The translations under genes were made by a program, and so were the position numbers. Under the pieces are notes generated by a model, which did no database searches, had not been told where the DNA came from, and saw nothing but the letters and a program-made list of their open reading frames with translations. Of a stretch of 64,000 nucleotides of DNA, positions 34,297 to 43,478 are shown piece after piece. How positions within the stretch are numbered: the stretch's first letter is position 1; each line of letters begins with the position of its first letter. Source of the stretch: Pseudomonas sp. S04 (GTDB lineage: Bacteria; Pseudomonadota; Gammaproteobacteria; Pseudomonadales; Pseudomonadaceae); contig NZ_CP019427.1 in assembly GCF_009834545.1 (NCBI RefSeq), forward strand, positions 2,300,001 through 2,364,000. Direction: 5' to 3'.

Positions 34297-35775
34297 TTAC
34301 TTCGATGCCACCACTGCCGGCGGCTGCCAGCTGCCGCTGCCTGCGGGAAGAATTGAAGGCGGCGTGGCCTTCGGCCAATAGAGGCGCATCACTAGATAGG
34401 CCGTGTCGTCAGGCGCGGGCAACCAGTTGGACTCCTTGGTCTTGCCCGGCGAATCTTTCTGGATATACAGCGTCAGTGAACCGTCCGCGTTCTTTTTCAT
34501 GGCCGACAGCATCGGCGAATTGATCAGGTAGCGGTTGATCGGATTCTTGATCAGCAGTTGGCTCTTGCCGTCGTACATGGTCACCGACCAGAAGGCATTG
34601 ACGGGCGGCAGTTTGCCGGCGGGGAAGGTCAGCGTGTAGTTGTGCTTGCCGGTATCCAACGTCTGGCCGTTGCCATCGGTACGCGTAATGGGATACATCG
34701 CCTCGGCGGCGTCATTGCCGTACAGACCAGCCTTCGCGGCGCCAGCCCGCATCAGCCAGTCGCCTTTGTAGAACGCCTGGTCGCCGAAGAACGCACCGAC
34801 GCTCCAGCCGTTGATATTTTTCATGCCGCTGGAGAGGAACTTGTCGACCTTTTCGTCGCCGGCTTTCATTCCGAGCAGGACCACGGCCTTGTGCTCGAGC
34901 GAGAGGTCCTTGAATTCGAAGCTGCGACCGGGGCCTACCCCGATGCTGGCCAGCTTCGCACGGATCGCCTTGTCCTCAGCCGATGGCGGCACATACTGCA
35001 GCGCCGCCGACAGGTACTCGAAGAAGTTGGCCTTGATGCCCTCCGTGGTGGCTGGCACGAAAGCGATCTTCGGCGCAGCGGGCGGCGCGGGTTGATGGAG
35101 GAAAGCGGACAGCGGCTGTACCTGGTAACCCGCCTGCACCTTCTCGACATTCGGCATATCGGCCGGATTGAACAGCTGGGTGCGGATCAGCGTCAGTGCG
35201 AAAGGGGTCGTGGAGCTGAACACCTTGTCGATGCCTGGAGGTGTCGCTCCCTTCCAGTCGGGGCCTGCAATCAAATAGCTCCCGGGTACGCTGGCCGTGG
35301 CCCGACTGCCGATGTAGCCGTAGTTATAGGTATTGCCGTCGATCAGTTGCACCGAGTAGTAGCGTTTTTTGGCAACGGCAGGCACGGTGATCACCAACGG
35401 CTCGGCGCGCAGGTCGGTCCAGAGAAAGGAGTACGGCGTGTCGCTGTTGGGGGTAATGATGGCTGTGTCAGCGGGGGTCGCGACTTTATGATCGTGGTGC
35501 AGTTGGTTGAAGGGGGCCTTGAACTGGCTGGACTTGGAGTCCACCGCGAATTCGTTCATTACGGCGTAGTTCATGACCAGCGGCAAGCCGTAGATAAAGC
35601 CTTCCTCGGCGATCGCCTTGGTTTGCTCCAGGCTCGGCGCGGGAACGCCCTTGGTCACATCGGCCTTGTCGGCCTGTGTGATCGGATCGAGCTTGCTCGT
35701 GCACCCGGTGAAAAGCGTTGAACCTACGACGACCGCCGCAGCCAATGTCCAGCCACTGTGAGACTTCCTGTTCAT
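34297..35775 (-). CDS. DUF1254/DUF1214 lipoprotein (copy 2)
   Basis: A 492-residue paralogue of the protein at 30611-32035. Here the N-terminus carries a lipobox (GSTLFTGC, Cys about 25), so this copy should be membrane-anchored while copy 1 is soluble. The DUF1254 block EEGFIYGLPLVMNYAVMNEF and the DUF1214 block FWSVTMYDGKSQLLIKNPIN are conserved. The ATG at 35775 has GAGG five bases upstream and is preferred to an upstream in-frame ATG at 35820. It lies between the FadL-type channel and the lipoprotein genes. Confidence 0.88.
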   Translation of the reverse strand: MNRKSHSGWTLAAAVVVGSTLFTGCTSKLDPITQADKADVTKGVPAPSLEQTKAIAEEGFIYGLPLVMNYAVMNEFAVDSKSSQFKAPFNQLHHDHKVATPADTAIITPNSDTPYSFLWTDLRAEPLVITVPAVAKKRYYSVQLIDGNTYNYGYIGSRATASVPGSYLIAGPDWKGATPPGIDKVFSSTTPFALTLIRTQLFNPADMPNVEKVQAGYQVQPLSAFLHQPAPPAAPKIAFVPATTEGIKANFFEYLSAALQYVPPSAEDKAIRAKLASIGVGPGRSFEFKDLSLEHKAVVLLGMKAGDEKVDKFLSSGMKNINGWSVGAFFGDQAFYKGDWLMRAGAAKAGLYGNDAAEAMYPITRTDGNGQTLDTGKHNYTLTFPAGKLPPVNAFWSVTMYDGKSQLLIKNPINRYLINSPMLSAMKKNADGSLTLYIQKDSPGKTKESNWLPAPDDTAYLVMRLYWPKATPPSILPAGSGSWQPPAVVASK

Positions 35776-35870
35776 TTTCACCTCGTTAGTTTTGTACAAG
35801 CTGGCGTCGTGAGCGTTCATGCCCGCGGTTAGATACTAGGCATGACACCGGAGTCGCTCTTGGATCTTTC

Positions 35871-37148
35871 TCAGTAGCGCCAAGTCATATTGGCAGTCAG
35901 GGCTTGAATCCAGGCGTTGTCGAACTCGCCTGAGACACGATTGCCTGACAGCGTTTTTTGCTGATCGACGGACATGTCCCCCATCCACACCGTGACCCAA
36001 CTGAAATTCACGTCTGTCTCTTTATTCAGTGAATAAGTAAAGCCCGTGGCGAAGCGCCAGGCGGCGCCCATGGGCACGGTGAGCGTACGATTACCGTCGG
36101 ACACGGCGGACGTGTCATAGGCGACACCGAAATCCCAGACCCAGTCCTGGTTCATCTGGTATTGAGCGCCAAGCGCCAATTGATAGGTGTCTTTGTAATG
36201 CGCATCGATTGAAGCGGCCCGGGAACCGGTTCTGGACGTGTCTACGTCAATGCCGATGTCACCGAATTTCGACCAGTCCTGCCAATTGACCGAGGCCAGG
36301 ACAGCCCATTGCGTATCCAGTTGCTGGTACAGGCTGAGGGTCGCCGTTTGCGGTACTTTCAGGTCGATTTTGGTGTTGAGGCTGTTGAGGCGACTCACCA
36401 ACGGAGCACTGCTCTTCACATTCAGACGATCCTCGAAGTCGAGGTCAACCTGACTGGTGTAAGCCAAGCCAATCCGGGTACCGGGCTTTGGGGCATAAAT
36501 CACGCCTGCGTTGGCGCCGTAACCCCAGGTGCTGTCCCGGTATTTGTATTGGCCGTCACCCCGTTGTGTCAGTCCGAGCGGCGCCTGATCGATGGCGGCT
36601 TCGCTTTTCAACGTCCCGTACATGGCTTTCAAACCGACGCCGACGGACCACTGATCGTTGAAGCGATAGGCGACACTGGGTACCAGTGACAGTCCCGCTA
36701 TGCTCGCGTTCTGCACGAAATAACGGCCCGACCAGTCGTTGTCGTAGTTTTCAGCGAGACCGAAATCGCCATAGGAGCCGAAACCGACGGACCACCGGTC
36801 ATCCAGTTGATGGCTGATGAAGAAACTGCCGCCCGGTATGGGATCAAGCGCGTTACCGCTGCCAGTGCCCGGCGCATTGGTTTCGCTGTCCCGATCGAAC
36901 GATAAGTCACCAAAAAGAACCTGAGCGCCAGCGGAGATCTGTGTTCCGCTGAGGTAGCTCAAGCCGGCGGGGTTGCTGGCTATGGTCGAAGGACCCTGTG
37001 CCCGGGCCGCTGCACCGGCATTGGCCAGTCCGACGTTGTCGGTGGCGATTTCGTACAACATCAGGCCACCGGCAACACTGCGACCACTGGTAAAGAGTGT
37101 CAGCGCACCAAGAACAGTAATCGACAACACACTTTTATTTAATGGCAT
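35871..37148 (-). CDS. FadL/OmpP1-type outer-membrane channel
   Basis: A 425-residue 14-strand barrel of the FadL group, which passes long-chain fatty acids and other hydrophobic compounds through the outer membrane. After the signal peptide come ATDNVGLANAGAAARAQGPS and TIASNPAGLSYLSGTQ, the typical N-terminal hatch region with the NPAG motif. The C-terminus ends in an aromatic-rich strand (ANMTWRY). The ATG at 37148 has GAGAGGG upstream; the longer frame lacks this. It is probably the first gene of the sulfatase/DUF1254 cluster and indicates a hydrophobic substrate. Confidence 0.9.
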   Translation of the reverse strand: MPLNKSVLSITVLGALTLFTSGRSVAGGLMLYEIATDNVGLANAGAAARAQGPSTIASNPAGLSYLSGTQISAGAQVLFGDLSFDRDSETNAPGTGSGNALDPIPGGSFFISHQLDDRWSVGFGSYGDFGLAENYDNDWSGRYFVQNASIAGLSLVPSVAYRFNDQWSVGVGLKAMYGTLKSEAAIDQAPLGLTQRGDGQYKYRDSTWGYGANAGVIYAPKPGTRIGLAYTSQVDLDFEDRLNVKSSAPLVSRLNSLNTKIDLKVPQTATLSLYQQLDTQWAVLASVNWQDWSKFGDIGIDVDTSRTGSRAASIDAHYKDTYQLALGAQYQMNQDWVWDFGVAYDTSAVSDGNRTLTVPMGAAWRFATGFTYSLNKETDVNFSWVTVWMGDMSVDQQKTLSGNRVSGEFDNAWIQALTANMTWRY

Positions 37149-37436
37149 GAAATCCCTCTCTATCAGATCACTCAATCGATATGGCTTAGATCGCCCCAAG
37201 GTCGAGGTGCCGACTTTTATTCGTGCGGCTTTCTTGAGTGTCTGTACGGAACTCCAACCGCAGGTGCAACTAATCGCCAGCCTCATGAACAGCTCAAAAA
37301 ACCGAAGATCAGCTTTGCAGCCAGCCTGTTGTCGCGTTCACTTTACGGCAATCATCAGAAAGGTATCTTGCATTTTCGGACACCGACGCGCGGTATCACG
37401 GGTGTATGGAAATTGTTGAATCACCCTCAACGGAGG

Positions 37437-38465
37437 CTACGCCAGCCCATTTCTCCAATGCTGTGGTGACGTATTTGTCCATGTTTTGAATGCACGGGAG
37501 AAGGCGTTTGGATCCTGGTACTGAAGGGTCTGAGAGATTGTGGATATCGGCAAATCCGTATCTTTCAAGAGCTGCCGCGCGAAGTTGCTTCTGGAGTCGG
37601 TGATCAGTTCTTTAAGGTGAGAACCTTCCGCATCCAGCCGGCGTCGCAGCGTTCTTTCATTCAATGAGAATTGACCGGCGATGTGCTTGGAATTTGCCTG
37701 GCCTTTCAATAATAGAGCGTATGTCTGGCTCTTTATTTGTTCTGAAATTGTCAAAGGTGACGTGGCGGTCGAAATAGCCAGTTTAAGTAGATGGTGTAAG
37801 CGTGGATTCGCCGTACATTGAATTTGTCGGAGTCTCTGATTGTTTATTACCAGTCCGGAAATGCTTGCATTGAACTGAATATTACAGCGAAATTTTCTGA
37901 CGTACGGGGTGATGTCTGATGGCTTGCGATATGAAAACTGCACACGAACGGGCGTCCAGTTAGCGCCTAATAAGGCCCGCAGCATTTGCAGGCCAACCAT
38001 GACGGCAGTGTCAACAAGTAATGATTGATTGGGCAGGTCGTGGCGATAAATCACATATCCCAACAAACTGTGTTGGCCCGCCAAGGGAAGAAGCAGTGGG
38101 GTCGCGCCGCGATCGTAGAGATTGGCATGCCCGACCAGGTCGTTCAATGCATCGCCTGGTGTAGTCGCAAGACGCATGAGCTGACCCACCGGCCCCAAAT
38201 TTTCCAGCGAAAAGCGCTCACCGATCAACAGGCCAATATGGGGGCACTGAGTGTGTTCGAACGCCGTGTTGAACAGACGAGCAACGTCCATGTAGCCGAG
38301 ATGGTTGTCTTCATATGCAAATTGCTCAAGGCTGATACCAGCGTCTTTGAAAACGCCTCGCGAGGAACCCCCTATCGCGTCAACTACTTCCGGGAACCTT
38401 CGGAATGGGCTTGTACTAATTTCTCCAGGCCCGCCCATTCTTAAAGATGATTTTTTGGAGGGCAT
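37437..38465 (-). CDS. AraC-family regulator (OruR-type architecture)
   Basis: A 342-residue regulator with the long N-terminal arabinose-binding-like domain (QFAYEDNHLGYMDVARLFNT, PHIGLLIGERFSLENLGPVG). The C-terminal helix-turn-helix has SLNERTLRRRLDAEGSHLKE and LPISTISQTLQYQDPNAFSR. It is on the same strand as the FadL cluster, 288 bases upstream of fadL, with its own promoter region. Activation of the downstream cluster in response to a lipid-like or aromatic effector is likely. The upstream ATG at 38465 is used; an ATG nine codons in is also possible. Confidence 0.88.
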   Translation of the reverse strand: MPSKKSSLRMGGPGEISTSPFRRFPEVVDAIGGSSRGVFKDAGISLEQFAYEDNHLGYMDVARLFNTAFEHTQCPHIGLLIGERFSLENLGPVGQLMRLATTPGDALNDLVGHANLYDRGATPLLLPLAGQHSLLGYVIYRHDLPNQSLLVDTAVMVGLQMLRALLGANWTPVRVQFSYRKPSDITPYVRKFRCNIQFNASISGLVINNQRLRQIQCTANPRLHHLLKLAISTATSPLTISEQIKSQTYALLLKGQANSKHIAGQFSLNERTLRRRLDAEGSHLKELITDSRSNFARQLLKDTDLPISTISQTLQYQDPNAFSRAFKTWTNTSPQHWRNGLA

Positions 38466-38876
38466 ATTAGCTCGCTATCATTCCTGAAACTGGCGCATTG
38501 GCCACGCTGGCGAACATCTGACACATGACGAGCAAAAAAGCGTAGCGCCCATGAGCCGGCGCCTGGCACCTCGCAGCCGTTCTGCGCTGCCAGTCCTTGG
38601 ACCCAATCATCGAATACACGAATCGTTCGCATTAATTGAATCCAAAAATACATAATATTGAATACATTGGTTTAGCACGGATGCGCTTTTTTTCAAATGG
38701 TCCATAGAGACTCTGCTCCACCCTAATAGCCGCTTCCATATATCGACGAAGCTTGGTTGGAGGGCATTCTTCTGATGGTTTCGTTTCGAGTACTTGGTCA
38801 GAAATAAAAAATGAAGTGGAGCCAACAGAGGGAGTGGGCCCTCTTTTTCTGGATTAGCAAGACGACTGTCCGCCTC
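38466..38876. other. Gene-poor region
   Basis: About 410 bases with only short overlapping frames, no recognisable domain and a lower GC content than the surroundings. It should hold the promoter of the AraC gene. Apart from a terminator-like hairpin at 38827-38849 I see nothing else in it. Confidence 0.5.
38827..38849 (+). terminator. Terminator-like hairpin, + strand
   Basis: AGAGGG and CCCTCT form a 6-bp stem around AGTGGG and are followed by TTTTC. No intact + strand gene ends here, so it may be left over from a deleted gene. Confidence 0.5.
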
Positions 38877-38877
38877 A

Positions 38878-39170
38878 AGGGTTGTCGCTTGCCGGCGCTT
38901 TGGGAACGCAGATGTGTCCGATGTCGTTTATCTGCGAAGCCAGCACCTGCTGTTTGTCGCACTCGCTGCCTCGGGCCTGGCTCACCGGTGCAAACCACAT
39001 CGAGCCACCACCGCCGCGCCAGTTGTACAGGCCAAATTCCTGCAAGTTAGGCACCCCGGACATCAACTGGGCGCGGTACTTGAACGGCTGGGTTTCACCG
39101 GCCTCTTCCTGGGTGACGATTCGGCCCTTGCCCAGTTGCTTCAGGGGCCGACGGCGCGGAGAACGACAGC
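38878..39170 (-). pseudogene. Remnant of a vanillyl-alcohol-oxidase/eugenol-hydroxylase flavoprotein
   Basis: The leftward frame reads RPLKQLGKGRIVTQEEAGET, then QLMSGVPNLQEFGLYNWRGG, GGSMWFAPVSQARGSECDKQ and a stop. The block GVPNLQEF...WRGGGGSMWFAPVS is characteristic of the FAD-linked oxidases for 4-alkylphenols (4-cresol, vanillyl alcohol, eugenol), with the best fit to eugenol hydroxylase as I recall it. About 90 residues of about 520 survive and the reading degrades after VLASQI. No start is left. It points to former phenylpropanoid metabolism near the van genes. Confidence 0.75.
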
Positions 39171-39195
39171 ATCACTCTCGATCAACTAGCGCTAC

Positions 39196-39759
39196 TTACA
39201 CACCCACATGCCGGTACACCGCTGCGCTCCAATACTGGCTACCGTTACGCGTATGGCGAACCCAACCATCTTTCACCAACTGTTTGGCGATCATTCGATT
39301 CATGAAGCCATGACCGAGCAGCAGGACGGATCCTTCGCCAGTAAGTGACTGCAGTAGCTCAGCTGCGTTGCTGGCGCGCAGCCTCGCAGTGTTAGCCGAT
39401 TCGACGCTGCCTGAGTAGCCACAAAGCCATAAGATTCTAAGGATAAATGCCCAGGTAAAGGGCGAGAGCCGTGGGCGTTTCCAATGACCAAAAGGTAGTT
39501 GGGCTTCGCAGAAAACGGCGTCGACCAGTACCGGCTTCAGCCCGAGCGCTTGCACGGAGCTAAGCGCACGAGGCGCGCTGCTTGAAGCAATGACCGTGGC
39601 GGATGCAGCGAGTCGTTGACTGGCATCCGGAACCGGCTGCTGGGTGATTTCGGATCGGTTGTAGTGTTCGATCCAGTCTTTCATCTCGAGTGCTGAGACT
39701 TTATCGACGTTTGCCAGTTGTGGCTGGCCATGTCGCATCAGAATTATTTCCCTGTTCAC
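39196..39759 (-). CDS. Histidine phosphatase superfamily protein
   Basis: A 187-residue protein with the N-terminal catalytic LMRHGQPQ (RHG at about 9-11) and the second His in VLLLGHGFMNR near residue 150. Both histidines of the phosphoglycerate-mutase-like fold are therefore present. Between them is a less typical hydrophobic segment (FTWAFILRILWLCGYSG). The substrate is unknown. It is a single gene between the flavoprotein remnant and the epimerase. Confidence 0.85.
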   Translation of the reverse strand: MNREIILMRHGQPQLANVDKVSALEMKDWIEHYNRSEITQQPVPDASQRLAASATVIASSSAPRALSSVQALGLKPVLVDAVFCEAQLPFGHWKRPRLSPFTWAFILRILWLCGYSGSVESANTARLRASNAAELLQSLTGEGSVLLLGHGFMNRMIAKQLVKDGWVRHTRNGSQYWSAAVYRHVGV

Positions 39760-39807
39760 AGTGAATCTACGTCCTTGTTCTGGTGCGCTTTGAAGGTTTT
39801 TTCTCGA

Positions 39808-40863
39808 CTATGTCGAACGAGCGTTTTTGTTCGAGGTCCGCGCATTGTGTTTTTCAAACCAGCCGTGATCGCGGTACCACGCTACGGTGTCAGTGATTGT
39901 CAGCTCTAGCGACCGGAAACTGAGGCCAAGTTCTTGTTCGCTCTTGCTGTGATTGAAGTGGGTGCGGTACTCCTCTCGTATCATCAGGCGTAAGGTGGCC
40001 ATGCTCAACAGTATGGGCTTGCCGGTAAGACGCGCATAGATCTCCTGCACAGCCGCCAAGGTGTATAGAAGCACGAGCGGTAGTTCGCGCGAGGGTGTCT
40101 TGACCCCCGCTATACGGCCCAGGATAGGTACCAACTGGCGCATCGTCATGTGCCGGCCTGCCGCGAGATAGCGCTGGCCGCGCCGCCCATGTTCGGCGGC
40201 GGCTATCAGCGCCCGAGCGACATCACGTGCATCGACCACTGAGACGCTACCGGGGATCAATCCGGGCAATTTGCCGTTCACGACATCCTGTACCAACTGT
40301 CCCGAGGAGGTCGGACCGATGTCGGCGGGGCCCCACATCCAGCCAGGCAGCACCATGCAGGCATGCATATCAGGATGTGCTTCCAGGAACGATAGGATGC
40401 CTTGGTCGGCGAGTATCTTGCTGCGGTAGTAGTCGTCTGCGTCGGCGTCGGCGCGCAGACACGTCTCATCGATGGAGGTGCCAGGCGCACCGTCGAGCAC
40501 GGCAATCGAAGAGGTGTGGATAAACTGTCGTATACCGGCGCGGTAGGCCTGATCAATCAGGTCCTGCGTACCAATGACATTGACCTTTTCCAGTTCTTTC
40601 CAGTGGCTACCGCCCTTGTAGTTGTCGCGAAAAAAGGCCGCGGTATGAAACACCACATTGCAACCTTGCAACGATGGTGCGAATGCGCTGACGTCGGCCA
40701 TGTCCCCAATGACCAGTTCCACCTTCGGTAGTTTGTTGAACTGCTGTTCACCTTTGGCTCTGGAGCGGACCAGGGCTTTGACGGAGTAGCCACGAGCGAT
40801 CAGTTCTCGTACCAGATTGTTGCCCAGCAAGCCGGTTGCGCCAGTAACAAATGCGTTGCGCAT
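39808..40863 (-). CDS. NAD-dependent epimerase/dehydratase family protein
   Basis: A 351-residue extended SDR. It begins AFVTGATGLLGNNLVRELIA with the NAD-binding glycine motif and has YYRSK (Tyr-Lys pair near 145-149) and MVLPGWMWGPADIGPT. It is similar to dihydroflavonol-4-reductase and 3-beta-hydroxysteroid dehydrogenase-like proteins, so a hydroxy/keto conversion on a cyclic substrate is likely. It follows the SnoaL-like gene by three bases, so the two are translated together. The divergent LysR regulator probably controls the pair. Confidence 0.87.
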   Translation of the reverse strand: MRNAFVTGATGLLGNNLVRELIARGYSVKALVRSRAKGEQQFNKLPKVELVIGDMADVSAFAPSLQGCNVVFHTAAFFRDNYKGGSHWKELEKVNVIGTQDLIDQAYRAGIRQFIHTSSIAVLDGAPGTSIDETCLRADADADDYYRSKILADQGILSFLEAHPDMHACMVLPGWMWGPADIGPTSSGQLVQDVVNGKLPGLIPGSVSVVDARDVARALIAAAEHGRRGQRYLAAGRHMTMRQLVPILGRIAGVKTPSRELPLVLLYTLAAVQEIYARLTGKPILLSMATLRLMIREEYRTHFNHSKSEQELGLSFRSLELTITDTVAWYRDHGWFEKHNARTSNKNARST

Positions 40864-40866
40864 GGA

Positions 40867-41286
40867 TTAACTCTCTCCCTGTTGGGCTAACGACATCAAC
40901 ACAGCACTGTCGAAGAACGCCTCCTCACGGATCACCAGCCCATCCTTGAAGGTGAAATGCGCAGCATAGTGGAGGGTGATAGGTCGGCCGTGGGGGGCAA
41001 TCACCCGGCCAGGCAGCATCAGCGGGGCGGTGAAGGTACCGCTCAGCAAGGCCGTCAACGCCAAACGATCGTCCGCGACCATGAATGGGCTGAGAGTCAC
41101 TTGCGCATCGGGCAGTGCGTCGAAAATCGCGGTCTCGCGTTTGCGCATGGATTGGCGACCGACTTGAATCCCCATGCTATCGAGGTAGATAAAGTCTTCA
41201 TGCACCAATGCAAGCATTGTCTCTACATCGCGGCGATTGAAGGCTGCCGCGGCGCGTTGCGCATAGTCGTTGGGGCCAGTAGTCAT
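40867..41286 (-). CDS. SnoaL/NTF2-like protein
   Basis: About 139 residues with the NTF2-like cone fold: RAAAAFNRRDVETMLALVHE, then FIYLDSMGIQVGR, and a C-terminal FTFKDGLVIREEAFFDSAVL. Such proteins are ketosteroid-isomerase-like enzymes or ligand-binding proteins. I chose the ATG at 41286; an ATG at 41295 has its GGGA too close. Coupled to the epimerase gene by a three-base gap. Confidence 0.82.
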   Translation of the reverse strand: MTTGPNDYAQRAAAAFNRRDVETMLALVHEDFIYLDSMGIQVGRQSMRKRETAIFDALPDAQVTLSPFMVADDRLALTALLSGTFTAPLMLPGRVIAPHGRPITLHYAAHFTFKDGLVIREEAFFDSAVLMSLAQQGES

Positions 41287-41402
41287 ACAGTCCATTCCCG
41301 TTGTTTCAAAGGCCAGTAGATATACCGTTGAGATCTCTCCTGAAAAACAACCACTACGGCATAATGGATTTGCATATCTGCAAACCAAGGAAGGAAGAGC
41401 GC

Positions 41403-42290
41403 ATGGCGGTGCAAGCAAATTGGGATGATCTGCGGCTGTTGTTGGCAGTCTCGCGGCGTGGCAGCTTTCTTCAAGCGGGCCAGTTGCTAGGTATCGCGGC
41501 GTCTACCCTGTCTCGTCGCCTGAGCCAACTTGAGGCGGCTCTCGGCGAGCCACTCCTCGAACGTGGTGTCGAGGGATGTCGGTTGACCTCGCGGGGTTTA
41601 TCTCTGGTGGATGTTGCACTCGCTGCGGAGGCAGGCTTGAGGCGTCAAGCAGTGGCTGATTTGTCCGGTGTTCAGACCGAGCTATCTGGCAGTGTTCTGG
41701 TCAGTGCGGGAGAGGGGTTCTCTTCTCGGGTATTGGAGGCTGCGCGTCGTTTCACCACTGCGCATCCGCTTTGCTCGGTGGAGTTGCTGGTCTCAGCCGA
41801 CTTTCACAAGATTGTCCGCGGTGTGGCCGACATTGCTGTACGCACGGTACATCTGGGCGAGCCATCGCTGATTTATCGACCCATAGGCAAGCTTGCCTAT
41901 GGCATCTTCGCTGCTGCAGGGTACCTGAAGCGCTTTCCTGAGTTGACCCCGGCCACAGCAGGCAATATCGCCTTGCTTCCTCCTCAAGACATGTTGCCGC
42001 AAATGCGTGCAGCAAAGGCGGCGGGTTTGGAGCGTACGCAGATCAGCGTGAGTTCATTCGCCGTGCAACTCGAGTCGGTGAGGGAGGGATTGGGAGTCGC
42101 CGTGCTGCCTCGAGTCCTGGCGAAAGACTTGATTGAGTTATTTGCGGATATCGATCTACCCGATATGGACGTCTACCTGGTGACCCGCCCTCAGGCATTG
42201 AAGCAGCCCCACATCAAATGCTTCTTCGCTATCTTGGAGCAGGTACTGCTCGAAGCCCTGTGCGTTGAAAGCGACCCAGTGCGACTCTGA
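41403..42290 (+). CDS. LysR-family transcriptional regulator
   Basis: A 295-residue LysR-type protein with N-terminal helix-turn-helix LLAVSRRGSFLQAGQLLGIA then ASTLSRRLSQLEAALG, and a periplasmic-binding-fold effector domain. The ATG at 41403 is preceded by AAGGAAGGAAGAG; an in-frame start 34 codons earlier lacks this site. It is divergent from the SnoaL/epimerase pair across about 115 bases, the classical LysR arrangement. Confidence 0.9.
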   Translation: MAVQANWDDLRLLLAVSRRGSFLQAGQLLGIAASTLSRRLSQLEAALGEPLLERGVEGCRLTSRGLSLVDVALAAEAGLRRQAVADLSGVQTELSGSVLVSAGEGFSSRVLEAARRFTTAHPLCSVELLVSADFHKIVRGVADIAVRTVHLGEPSLIYRPIGKLAYGIFAAAGYLKRFPELTPATAGNIALLPPQDMLPQMRAAKAAGLERTQISVSSFAVQLESVREGLGVAVLPRVLAKDLIELFADIDLPDMDVYLVTRPQALKQPHIKCFFAILEQVLLEALCVESDPVRL

Positions 42291-42374
42291 AGTCGCCGGG
42301 TGTTTTCCCGCGACAGCCCCGAGTCACGGTCACCCAGATAACCATTGATCATGCCGAGAATCCCAGTCGCCAAC

Positions 42375-43403
42375 TCATGCTTTTCCGGCAGGGGAGGGAA
42401 GTTGAGCTTCCTGGAGAGATGACCTGACCACCAATGGACAATCAACCGGCTGGGTTCCCGATACCTCAAGGGTCTCGATCAGGTGCCGGGCAGCCTGGCG
42501 ACCGATCTCGTAGTAGGGTAGTTGCACCGTGGTCAGGGGCGGGATGAACAGCTCGGCGATACCGATCATGTTGTCGTAGCCGAGCACGGCGACATCGTCG
42601 GGGATTTTCAGGCCGCGGCCGAACAACAACTGATAGGCACAAAAGGCAATACGGTCGTTGCCACAGATCAGAATGTCGAATTGCGGGCGACCGTCGAGGA
42701 TGTGCCGGTCGAGGATGGCTGCGGTTTCACCATAGGCGTCATGATCGGAAAGGTCGTATTGCAGGAGTGAGTCAGGCGCCAGGCCGAATGCCTCACAGGC
42801 ACGCTGCAGGCCTTTCTGTCGCAGGCCCCAGGCCAGGCTTTGCTTGGGCAGATTGATACACAGCGGGCGCCGATAGCCCTGGCTCAACGCATGGTGTACG
42901 GCTCGATACTGGCCTGATTCGTCGTCCGGTACATAGCTCACCAGGTTACTGTCATCTGCCAGGCAATTGGCGAGTACCAGGGGTTTGCTCTTCAAACGCT
43001 CCGGAATGCTCACCTGGCGAAAGCCCATGGCGCTGAAGATCAAGCCGTCGGGACGGTGCGACAACATCAGGTCGATGTTCTGGTCGGTGGGCGGGTTGCT
43101 CAACAGGTTGAGGATAAAGACGTTCCAGCCGGCTTGCTGTGCGGTCTGTTCGATGGACAGCAGCAACTCGACCGCAAACGGTGTGGTCGCGGTGTCCAGC
43201 GCGAACACACCAATGGTTCGCGACTGCAGATTGTCGCCGCGCATTCTGCGCGCCGACAAACTCGGCACGAATTGCAGTTGATCAATCGCCTGGCGCACCC
43301 GCTGCAGGGTTTCGGGGCTCAACTTTTCCGGATTATTGAGCGCTCGAGAAACCGTCATCAGGGACACGCCGGCCAGCTGTGCAACGTCTTTCACTGAAGT
43401 CAT
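42375..43403 (-). CDS. LacI-family regulator of the sucrose cluster
   Basis: A 342-residue LacI/GalR repressor. The N-terminal helix-turn-helix is VKDVAQLAGVSLMTVSRALN, the hinge follows, and then a sugar-binding core (IGVFALDTATTPFAVELLLS, ILICGNDRIAFCAYQLLFGR). It is immediately downstream of the GH32 gene in the same direction and should repress the transporter, hydrolase and porin. The best operator candidate is GTTAACGTTAAC at 49275-49286. Confidence 0.92.
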   Translation of the reverse strand: MTSVKDVAQLAGVSLMTVSRALNNPEKLSPETLQRVRQAIDQLQFVPSLSARRMRGDNLQSRTIGVFALDTATTPFAVELLLSIEQTAQQAGWNVFILNLLSNPPTDQNIDLMLSHRPDGLIFSAMGFRQVSIPERLKSKPLVLANCLADDSNLVSYVPDDESGQYRAVHHALSQGYRRPLCINLPKQSLAWGLRQKGLQRACEAFGLAPDSLLQYDLSDHDAYGETAAILDRHILDGRPQFDILICGNDRIAFCAYQLLFGRGLKIPDDVAVLGYDNMIGIAELFIPPLTTVQLPYYEIGRQAARHLIETLEVSGTQPVDCPLVVRSSLQEAQLPSPAGKA

Positions 43404-43412
43404 GCGAGGCGA

Positions 43413-43425
43413 AACCTGTCAGGTT
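43413..43425. promoter_or_regulatory. Palindrome before the LacI-type gene
   Basis: AACCTGTCAGGTT is a perfect palindrome around a central T, ten bases upstream of the lacI-type start and at the ribosome-binding position. It could serve autoregulation, but its sequence differs from the 49275 operator. Confidence 0.3.
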
Positions 43426-43478
43426 GACGCGCGATCATGCCACAGGGCCCGCGCTTCTCGCGACTCCAATGACGCGGC

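Noticed and set aside
34558..35721. A 387-codon + strand frame
   Set aside because: It is antisense to DUF1254 copy 2 and has no recognisable domain.
38914..39189. A + strand 91-codon protein
   Set aside because: The opposite strand carries the clear vanillyl-alcohol-oxidase-like fragment; the + frame is its shadow.
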